Origin: Capitulum mitella
Taxonomy: Eukaryota; Arthropoda; Thecostraca; Pollicipedomorpha; Pollicipedidae
Direction: 5' to 3'
Length of the DNA: 64,000 nt
Assembly: GCA_030062745.1 (NCBI GenBank)
Contig: CP099839.1
Coordinates: 38,021,816 to 38,085,815 of the forward strand
Positions 1 through 9,132 of the stretch are shown in pieces. Below the pieces are notes generated by a model that saw only the letters and a program-made list of their open reading frames with translations, searched no databases and was not told the DNA's origin. Made by a program: the position numbers and the translations under genes. Position 1 is the first letter of the stretch. Each line of letters begins with the position of its first letter.

Positions 1-1295
1 CCCAGTGCCACACAAAACACAAGCTGTTTGTTCAAGGACGGTTTGTCCCGTCGGATGAGAAGTGCCTCCAGCACCGGAAAACGTCTTCGTCATTGGATGT
101 CTTCTTTATAGTTGTGGTGTTAGTGAGGTCATGTCAGGTGATTCTTCACTTGCGGGCTTGGGTCATGTGCTGTTGAGGCACTCCCTCTCGGAGATGCGTT
201 GCTAGTCTTCTAGAATGAGCGCTTGTCGTGAGACCGATGTAATCCGTAGTGCGAAGTCAGCAGTCTTCGTCTGGGCAGGTGAACTTATAAATCACATTGG
301 TCTTCTTGAACGTGTTGTCTTGAGTCATGTTCTTTTTCATGAGGAGATGAATGAATTTAGTAGCAGCTAGCTTTTGTAGTAGATCTGCAGGTTCAGTTTG
401 GTGTCTTCTCGCGTGGGTTTGACGTTGTTCAGCACGATCTGCTTGAGTGCTTTCTCGTCCAAGAGGTGGGCTGCCGACACTTGGTTTTTGTAGAACAGTG
501 TGATGGTTTTGGGCTTCCGTCTTTTTTGTTTTTGGTGCCTTCGGCCCACCGGGGATCTTATTTCTTGGTCGATGCTAGTGTTGGAATATCCGTTTTTGAT
601 CAGGGTTTGTTCGCATTGCTGGATCTCCAGATGAACAGTCGTTTAGTCTGAGCAGTATTGGATTGCTCTTCTGATGAAAGAACGAATAACGATAATGTGG
701 TAGCGTTTGGGCATTCATTGAGCGCCATTCATTGTTCCCCATTTGTTGATAGCTTTCCGATGCACTTTGGTCCTGAAGGCATCAATCTGTGCATCGATGT
801 CAAGGTCCAGGAATGGATGCGGTTGTTGACACTTGTCTGCGTCGCCATGTTCAGGAGAGACTGGTTTTGCATGCTGGTTATGAGGCTGAGGAGGTGGTTA
901 GTGTCATTCACGAGGTCGACGACAATGCCGTCGACAAAGCTGTCGTCAACGTAGCGACAGTATATATGTGGTTTCAGGTCGCCATTCATGAGTACTTCAT
1001 TTTCGACATGGCACATGAACATGTCCGCGAAGATGAAGCCTAGCGGAGAATCCATGGCGACGCCATCAATCCGGAGGTAGAGTTTTCCGTCAGGTCCCGG
1101 AAACGGTGCTTCAGTCGTGCAGGCTCGAAGTATACTTTCTAATCTGCTTCTAGACATCTTCAGTGGAGGTAGGCTTCAGTGATTGTACACAGCGTTCAGC
1201 ATTATCCGAATGGTCTCTTCCACTGGCACACTGGTAGACTCTCGACGTCTACAAATGCTAGGAGGCCGTCAAGCTTGTTACCTCTTTTTAATATT
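1..1295 (-). pseudogene. Decayed Penelope-like element (RT and GIY-YIG endonuclease remains)
   Basis: Remains of a Penelope-like retroelement read right to left. Near 1230-1290 there is an RT motif A remnant (LLAFVDVESL). At 729-1157 an open stretch carries GPDGKLYLRIDGVAM and the catalytic YVDD box (RYVDDSFVDG). At 367-549 comes the linker (TLFYKNQVSAAHLLDEKA), then near 230-310 the endonuclease start (NVIYKFTCPDEDC, followed by TDYIGLTT). The end near 20-60 reads LNKQLV, as in the C-terminus of the younger element at 6364-9077. At least two frameshifts and several stops break it, so it cannot be active. The window edge cuts off its 3' end. It is homologous along its length to the element in the receptor intron but clearly older. 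Confidence 0.8.
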
Positions 1296-1557
1296 GCTGA
1301 AATAGCTTGCATTCATGGTTTTGGGCTCAGAGCACATGCTAAGCAGAGCTTGTTGCCAGCACCCTGAACCCGCCACCCAGTAGTGTAATTCCAGTTCAAC
1401 GAGTAATTTTGCCTGCGAACTTTTTCGCCACACAGAGTATCGGAGGGGTCTTTCCCGTGCCGTGCAATGCTACGACACGGCCGTCCCGTGACAAGTTGAC
1501 CCTCTCTGGCCATTTGCCAGATGACCGCTAGGTAATAGCCAGGCCAGGCAATTCGTT

Positions 1558-1627
1558 TTTTTCTGGGACTCGAACCCGGCGCCACCGGACCCAATTCCGC
1601 GATCTTTCCCCTGGGCCATGGGATCGG
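1558..1627 (-). repeat. tRNA-derived SINE head (degenerate)
   Basis: The reverse strand carries an A-box-like TGGCCCAGGGG and, about 40 bases on, a good B box GGTTCGAGTCCC, followed by an A-run. The acceptor arms do not pair, so this is an RNA polymerase III promoter-bearing SINE fragment or tRNA relic, not a working tRNA. Confidence 0.45.
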
Positions 1628-1989
1628 CTTTTGATGATATCAAGAAATTCATCAGCTGACCACAGACTGAACTCAAAAGTGCAAGCATGCTGTTCAGTTT
1701 CTTCCTAGATGGTAGGCTGGCGTCGGGATCTGAGAGACGGTTCGTCATAACACATTTCCTGCATTATGTGTCTTGGCATTCTTGACATTGTCTTGACAAA
1801 TGTGCATATATATGTGCATATAGATGTAGACAGACATCGATTCATTGGATATCGTAATGATGTTAGTGTAATAATAATGTAACAATAATGTAATAATAAT
1901 AAGTCAGTACAATAAGAGAGATGACAACTCCTCATTCTGAAGTGCATTCTTAACCTCCATTTGGAGAAGGTTAAAGCCACGAGGAATGC
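1628..1989. other. No gene seen
   Basis: AT-rich non-coding sequence with short TAATAA runs around 1860-1905. I see no coding signal. Confidence 0.5.
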
Positions 1990-2001
1990 ATATATGTATA
2001 T

Positions 2002-2041
<40 letters not shown>
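1990..2041. repeat. TA microsatellite
   Basis: Nearly pure (TA)n run with a few G interruptions. Confidence 0.95.
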
Positions 2042-3060
2042 GAACGGCGTTAATCTGTATTCTCTTGAAAATGCTAATTCCCCTCCGAAGTTCCATTTCG
2101 CTCCTACAATGTTAGTATGCCCTCTCCACCTTGTATTTTCACTTTCCAGTGCTCACTTGCCCCGAAGACAAAAAAAGTATCTTCCAGACAACAACGCTGC
2201 GAACACGCAAAAATTGTTTGCGTTCCACAAAACCCACAGCTTTATTTCTTTAACTGACTCCATACTGACTTTCAAAATTGTTTATATATATATATGTGTT
2301 GTTTATACATATGTATTGTTTATATATATATGTATGCATATCAGCACCATTAATTTTACTGCATCTCAATCGCTCGATTAATAAGTCGCTCCGTTTACAA
2401 AACTGATGCACAATTTAATTAAAAGTACATCAGTTTCTCACCAATCGCAACGTCCACCGAAAGCCGCAACATGTCAGTTTCCTACACACATCGGGCGAAA
2501 CTTTTCTTCTTGTCGAGAAATGTTTTGTCAATGGCGGTCCCGAGTGTGTGCATCCACGTTCCACATTTTGCCGAATTTGAGCGATCACATTACGGTCATG
2601 CTGCTCCGTGTTTGTGCCGAGGAAGTGCGGCGTTTACGCGCCGAGCTTTTTTCGCCGCCAAAGTCAGACGTGACGCGAGTGGCGCCATAAGTGTCCCGTT
2701 ATCGCGGAGTTGCGTGAGCCGCGCCGGGCTGCCGGCCGCGAGATAAGAACCCCACAGGAGAGCTGGAAATCCGCCGGAGGGTGTGCCACGCACTGGGGGA
2801 AACGGATGGGCGTACTGTCCGCTATTTTCGGTCATTGGTGCTTTTGGTCGACGATAACGGTTTACCGTCAACTGGCTCAGGGCCTGGCTCAGCAGCTTTC
2901 GTTTGACAATGATCCCCAGCTTCGACAAGGCTTTGAGCACTTGCAGCCGAAGAAAATATTTTGTAGATCTCTGCTTATGGGTTTTTTATTGAAGATACAG
3001 AGGCTTTGCATGACTCAGATGCGCTCTTCTTTGTCATTCATTGATGATTATTAGTCTGTA
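2042..3060. other. No gene seen; GC-rich island inside
   Basis: AT-rich with short TA runs near 2280-2340. A GC-rich block at about 2580-2830 is open in more than one frame, but none of the readings resembles a known domain. Confidence 0.4.
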
Positions 3061-3125
3061 TGCCTTATAGAGTGGCTTGTGGCTCTTCCAAGAACCACAA
3101 GCCACTCTATACGACATATAAGGCA
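3061..3125. repeat. Near-perfect hairpin
   Basis: Arms ATAGAGTGGCTTGTGG (3067-3082) and its exact complement (3095-3110) enclose a 12-base centre that itself can pair (TCTT with AAGA). Outer arms TGCCTTATA and TATAAGGCA extend the fold after a 5-base bulge. It could be a cruciform, a pre-miRNA-like RNA or a local inverted duplication. Confidence 0.75.
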
Positions 3126-4908
3126 ACAGTCACCAAGAGGATATTGAGAACGCCGTATACTCGTATCATCATCCAGCAGGCTCTCCGAGAACTCAACCAT
3201 CTTTCCCACTCAGAAACTGCATCGAAAATCGCGTTCAGATAGAAAATGTTGTGCAGATACAAAAAGCAACATATTCCATGAAATGGTGATGAGCGATTCA
3301 AGGACAAGTCTAGCCTTACTGCAAAACACAGCAAACAAAACTAAAACCAAGAAAAAGACCATTTGGAGGACTTATTTTTTCCCTTGGTCCAATGTTCTGG
3401 GACGAAACAAAGCTTATTGTACTGACTAGAAAGCCCTCTACCCGGTCGCGCAGTTCCAGACAAGACTGGATTTGTGAAGAAAGCTTGACGTGCTGCCAAA
3501 GATACGGCACGTGTGGCGGCCAGCATGACCCTCGCCGGCCCCTTGCAGACGACTCCAAAGCCGCAGATTGAACGCCTAGGCACTCGGATCCGTTGTAGCA
3601 ATGCAAGAATTTCGGGCATATTATTATGAAGAGACATCCCTGGCCAGGTCGCAAATTGTAGTCACGATAACTGGTTTCTAACACACGTTATTTTGTGTGT
3701 ACAGCCTTTGAGCGATGACACGAGCAGACAAAGGCTCATGAGCGTCAGCGGAACAGTCGTGCATCATCTTCAATGAGTTATCTTCATCTCACTGCTTCGA
3801 ATGAGTCAACCTCGCCTGTCATCGGCAAAATCGTTACCTTCCTCTGAAGTCTTCAAATGCGTCATCTTCAGTGAGTGACGTTGGAGGTTTAGTTTCATAA
3901 CGTATATTTTATGTGTAAGATGTTTGTCATAAACATGAGCGCTAAAAATGTGACCAGCGACATTTTCCAACCAACCAAATCTGTTCATGAAAAATCCTAC
4001 TAAGGTGGAGCATTCCCTTTAAGTCGGCACCGTAGCCAGCAGACGTCGACATGATATCTTTGTTTTATATTTATGGCTTGTTGTCTGTGTATATGACGCC
4101 ATCGTTTCTCGCCAAAGAAATGTTTTCGGGAAGTTCCTTCAGTAGAGGGAGTGGGCGGTCTTAGACTTCATTTCAGTATCGTACGTCATGATGTTATGAT
4201 ATCACGTAATACTTACCAACTTCATGTTTTGTTCCTTTTATTGCACTTTGTAGCGTTGTGAGATCCGTCGAGACAAGGTGCAGCATCGACAGTGTACACG
4301 TACAGAACTTCCCAGGACATACTGCCCTCAGATGACTGACGTTTTTGTACACTGCACATACCACATGTCCGTCCCCACGCATGGACATCACCAAAAATTA
4401 ACCTGTCGTTCTCGGCACCAATATCCAGCCTAGCGTTTTCTTCACACAGCGGTTTGACTGACTCTGGGCTGCTGGACGTCGCTGTGATCGCCATCCATGA
4501 ACTGGCGGAACCAGGGGGGATGTGTGTGGAGGCATGGGGGCCATAACCCCTTTCATTGAAAAGGGGATCAACATTTTTTTGGCCCCCTTTTCCAACAGAA
4601 AATGTAGATATTCTGTTTTCCAAGCACTCTTTTTAAAAATACATGTTAATAGTGAACATTGCCAAACAAAATGGCCGACGTCTGGGGGAGAAATCAACAC
4701 ATAGAAGTAGGTTAGGTTACACGGATGGAGATTTGCCATCCCCCACCCCCCAAGCCACTGCTCATGGTCCGGATCCGTCCTTACATCCATGCAATGATAC
4801 ATCAGTTCGAGAAAGTTCTACCATCAACATTCGTAGCCAGAACGAAAGTCACCGGCCTACGTCAGGCGAAGTCGCTGGGCACGGGAAAGTCCATGCCGCA
4901 ACATCAGA
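3126..4908. other. No gene seen downstream of the receptor
   Basis: Lies past the receptor stop codon, so part may be its 3' UTR. A possible polyadenylation signal (TTTATT on the + strand, i.e. AATAAA on the gene strand) is at 4237-4242. No other coding signal was recognised. Confidence 0.4.
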
Positions 4909-6105
4909 TCACAGCATGACCACGGCCGGCCGGCGCTGGCCGCCCGTCCACGGGCTGCGGCAGCCGGCCCCAGTCCGTCCGGGCCACAGGGGCGCAGCAG
5001 CCACCAGCCGCGTGACCGGTCCGGGCATGACGGCGACCGTCAGCGCCCCATCCGAGCCTGAGCTGCCCAGCGGCCCCGGGCGCGGCCCGCGCGGGCTCGA
5101 CACCGCACTGAGCGCCGCCAGCGGCGAGCCGCGGCGGCCGGCCGGCTCCTCGCCGGTCCCTAGCGCGCGGCCGCCCACCGCCGACTCTGAGGCGGCACGG
5201 GCCGGCGGCGGCGGCCGGCGCAGCCGCGTCAGCGCCTGGTCCGACAGGTGGTGGCGCGGCCGCTGCAGCTGCGAGCCGTCCACGGCCAGCGACAGCCGCC
5301 GCTGCAGGTTGCGCGGCAGCTGGGCGACCAGCGAGCCGCCGCTCGCGCCCGCCTCGCGCGGCAGCCGCGCGTTGATCTCCATTCTCACGGCCGAGCGGCA
5401 CAGCTGCTTGCGCACGACGTGGCGCAGCAGGGCGCGCAGCTCGCGGCTGCGGCCGCCGTAGATGAGGCCCTGCACGGGCGCCAGGCAGAGCAGCAGGTGG
5501 ACGGTGAGCGCAGCTGCCGGCGGCGCCGCCCGGCCGGCCGCACTCTCCCAGACCAGCAGCACGCAGAAAGGGCCGTGCACCAGCGCCAGCGGCAGCAGCA
5601 CGCAGGCCGTCGTCAGCAGCGGCGAGCGCACGCGCCGCTTGCCGTCCAGCCCGGTGCCGGGCAGCGCCAGCCGGGCGTTGAGCGTGGCGGCCGAGACCAG
5701 CGCCGACACGATGCGGCTGCGCTGGGTAAGCGCCACCAGCGCGATGCGCACGTTCAGCACCACGGTGACGGTGGCCGGCAGCAGCAGCATGGCGGCAGCG
5801 TATGCCAGGCCGAAGACGGCGCCGGCCGGCCGATGCGGCGGCGGCAGGCAGAGGCCGGCGCGGGGCGCGAACGTCGGCTCGGCCAGCAGCGGCAGCAGCA
5901 GGCAGCCGGCGGCCGCCGCCCAGCAGCCGGCCAGCGCCCAGGCGGCGCGCCGCGGGCTGGCCGCGTCCGAATACGTCAGTGGCCGGCAGATGGCCCGGTA
6001 TTTGTCGTAGTTGAGCGCGCAGATGGTCCAGAGGACCATGGCGAGCAGTAGGAGCGTGAGCGTGCCGTGGCAGGTGCAGAGCAGCTGGTCCGGCGGCCAG
6101 TCCGT
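4909..6105 (-). CDS. Receptor exon 3 (TM3-TM7 and C-terminal tail)
   Basis: Runs from a CAG acceptor (6106-6108) to a TGA stop (4909-4911). It opens with [10 protein letters not shown], a normal first extracellular loop ending in the TM3 cysteine. A second CAG lies about 20 bases upstream (end of CTTACAG near 6127) but would need a phase-1 donor that exon 2 does not offer. The tail after TM7 has a cysteine (RKQLC) suited to palmitoylation and is rich in Arg, Pro and Ser. Confidence 0.8.
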   Translation of the reverse strand, partial: TDWPPDQLLCTCHGTLTLLLLAMVLWTICALNYDKYRAICRPLTYSDAASPRRAAWALAGCWAAAAGCLLLPLLAEPTFAPRAGLCLPPPHRPAGAVFGLAYAAAMLLLPATVTVVLNVRIALVALTQRSRIVSALVSAATLNARLALPGTGLDGKRRVRSPLLTTACVLLPLALVHGPFCVLLVWESAAGRAAPPAAALTVHLLLCLAPVQGLIYGGRSRELRALLRHVVRKQLCRSAVRMEINARLPREAGASGGSLVAQLPRNLQRRLSLAVDGSQLQRPRHHLSDQALTRLRRPPPPARAASESAVGGRALGTGEEPAGRRGSPLAALSAVSSPRGPRPGPLGSSGSDGALTVAVMPGPVTRLVAAAPLWPGRTGAGCRSPWTGGQRRPAVVML

Positions 6106-6271
6106 CTGCCCAGAAGTGTCGATTTCTGTAAGTGATTGGGGGGGGGGGGAAGCCGAAGACCCGATAACCTAATCTCCCCCAAATCTGTGTTTCTGAACGG
6201 TAAGGGATTTAACATACTTTATTTTGGCCAAAAGAAATTAACGAAAAAGTTCATTTATCCCTATATATATA

Positions 6272-6325
<54 letters not shown>

Positions 6326-9101
6326 TGTATATATGTATATATTTACATATATATACATATACATTCTTTGACACAAGTTTTATTGAAGACTAGGGCGTAC
6401 TTTGCTTTTGTTAGCTTTTTATTTGTTTTTTCGATGTCTCGAACTATATGTTTTGCTTCATCATTCAGTTGGTGTAAAACTGAGCCAAATGAGCACATTT
6501 AGTATCACATTACTTTTGGTCGGTTTTATTTAACGTTTCGGATATAGCACTATCCATTTTCAAATTACAAAGCGACACTGGATTTTGATTGCACTTAGGT
6601 TTCGAAATAAATCACATTACACGTTCGCTCCTCGGTTGTCACACTTTCGATATACACGCCACATCAACACAGTTCTGAACGGCCAAAAAACCCCATACCT
6701 GCTTTTGCCCGCATTTTCTGCAAAATTATCTGAAGAGTTTCAGTGATACTCCGGCGTTTATTTGTTTGTTTAGTGCTGGGCTGAATTGTTTGATGTATAA
6801 TGCTTCAAGGATATGGAGTTTGCGTCGGTCAGTTGTGGATGTGATGATTTCTGTGTTGTCTGTGAGCTGCTGTCTGGTGATGATGCTGCCGTGGGTGTCC
6901 TGCATGTGTGTCTTTGGTGCTCCGTCTTGCAAGTGCATGGTGAGACGTCTCGAGAGTGTTGTTGTAGTCACACCAACGTAGTCTGAGTTGTTATGAAGTA
7001 TACAATCTTCATGTGGGCATGTAAACTTGTAGACTACGTTGGTGCGCTTGAGGTGTCCCTGTTTCATGGTGGTATTGTTCTGCATGATGAAGTGGCTGGT
7101 TTTCTTGTTCTTGTAGTAGATGGTGAGTTTCAGTTGATGATCTGTGTTGTTGCATTTTATGTTAGTTTTCAGAATTTGACGGATGACTTTTTCGTCTGTC
7201 TTATGGGCTGATGACATTTGATTACAGTAAAATAGTTGGTGGGTGTTCGTCTCCTAGTCTTCGTTCGGTCTGTTGTTGTGGTACCTGTCCAGAAAAGTCT
7301 TGATCTCTTGGTCAATGGTCTTGTTGGAGTAGCCGTTGTTTACCAGGAGCTGTTTCACCTGTTGAAGTTCCTGATCTACTAGTTTCCAGTTTGAGCAGGT
7401 TTTAATCGCTCTTCGGATGTAGGATCTGACGACGGATAGTTTGTATCGTTCGGGGCATTCACTGGTTGCGTTAAGGCACCGACCCGCGTCCGTTGGTTTT
7501 CGGAAGACTTTGGTTGTGAATGTATTATTAGCGGCATCAATGTCAACGTCCATGAACGGAATCTTATTTGTGATGCTCATCTCCGTGGTAAAGTTGAGCA
7601 CAGAGTTGTCTTTTAGAGATGTTTGAAGTCGCAGGAGGTGTTGTTCGTCTGCAACATCGACAAATATGTCATCGACATATCTGCAGTATATCGCTGGTCG
7701 CAATGAGGTATCTTCTAAAACTGCGTTTTCCAGGTGACTCATGTAGGTGTTGGCGAACAGCGGTCCGAGAGGTGAGCCCATCGCTACACCGTTGGTCTGG
7801 CGGTACAGGTGTCCGTCAGGACCGGTGAACAATGCTTCACTGGTGCATGCCTTCAACATCTTTTCTAACAGTGGTTTGGACATCTGGAGCGGTGGAAGCG
7901 TAGGATGATGGCTGATGTTGTCGATGATGATGTTGATAGTTTCTTGCACAGGAACGTTTGTAAATAAGCTTTCCACGTCCAGTGATGCCAAGAGCCCTTT
8001 TGGCTGGTTGGTTTTTAGGATGTCGGTGAATTGATCCGTGGATTTGATGCTGTAGGCACCCGGTGTGTATGGCGAAAGAAGTTGGTTCAATCTTTTCGCT
8101 AGCTGGTAAGTCGGTGTCGGGATCTGCGATATGATAGGGCGTAGGGGGTTCCCAACCTTATGTATTTTTACATTGCCGTATGCGTATCCAGGTGTAAATT
8201 CGCCGGTGATCTTGCTGAAATGTTCTCCGCCAATGACTGCGTTGGCTGAGGCGATCAGTTTGTTGACTTTTGTCTTGAGTTGAGTGGTCGAGTCTCTTGA
8301 TACTCGTTGGAACTTCGAGGTATCCGAGAGGATGTCGTGCATCTTTTTCAAGTACTCTTCTTTCTCCATGATGACAAAAATCGCTGACTTATCGGCTTTC
8401 CTAACGACGATTTTGTCATTTTCCCGCAACTCTTTGGCTGCTGCTCTCAAGTTTTCATTCAGGATCCTGCTCTTTGCGTAACTTCTCCGTTTTGTTGCCT
8501 CTCCACGTAACTGTTCTTTCAAATCTGGGTTCACTGTTATCTGGTTGGCTTCCTTGAGCTTCAGAACATCCTCGTAAAGCATTTCCAAATTGGCCTTCTT
8601 TTCCATTGGGTTAAACTTCGGCTGAATATGACACTTGATTCCAAGGTTTAGGAGGTTTTTCTGGCTCTCGGTTAGTCAAATAAACGCCGGAGTATCCCTG
8701 AAACTCTTCGGATAATTTTGCAGAAAATGCGGGCAAAAGCAGGTATGGGGTTTTTTGGCCGTTCAGAACTGTGTTGATGTGGCGTGTATATCGAAAGTGT
8801 GGCAACCGAGGAGCGAACGTGTAATGTGATTTATTTCGAAACCTAAGTGCAATCAAAATCCAGTGTCGCTTTGTAATTTGAAAATGGATAGTGCTATATC
8901 CGAAACGTTAAATAAAACCGACCAAAAGTAATGTGATACTAAATGTGCTCATTTGGCTCAGTTTTACACCAACTGAATGATGAAGCAAAACATATAGTTC
9001 GAGACATCGAAAAAACAAATAAAAAGCTAACAAAAGCAAAGTACGCCCTAGTCTTCAATAAAACTTGTGTCAAAGAAAATATTCTGCCCAAGTATACCAA
9101 A

Positions 9102-9132
<31 letters not shown>

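Larger units (their letters stand above)
6364..9077 (-). mobile_element. Penelope-like retroelement with 401-base inverted terminal repeats
   Basis: A 2714-base element inside intron 2 of the receptor, in the same direction as that gene. Order on the coding strand: inverted copy of the 3' end (8677-9077), reverse transcriptase, short linker, GIY-YIG endonuclease, 3' repeat (6364-6764). Penelope-like elements are known for such pseudo-LTRs, direct or inverted, and for having an RT related to telomerase joined to a GIY-YIG nuclease. The two repeats differ at only three sites by my comparison, so insertion is recent. TA microsatellites lie on both sides. I see no clear target-site duplication. 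The RT frame begins right at the junction with the inverted repeat, so the 5' end is probably truncated. Confidence 0.93.

Noticed and set aside
5248-6051. 267-codon + strand frame over the receptor exon
   Set aside because: Antisense shadow of a very GC-rich exon; Arg/Gln/Ala-rich with no domain.
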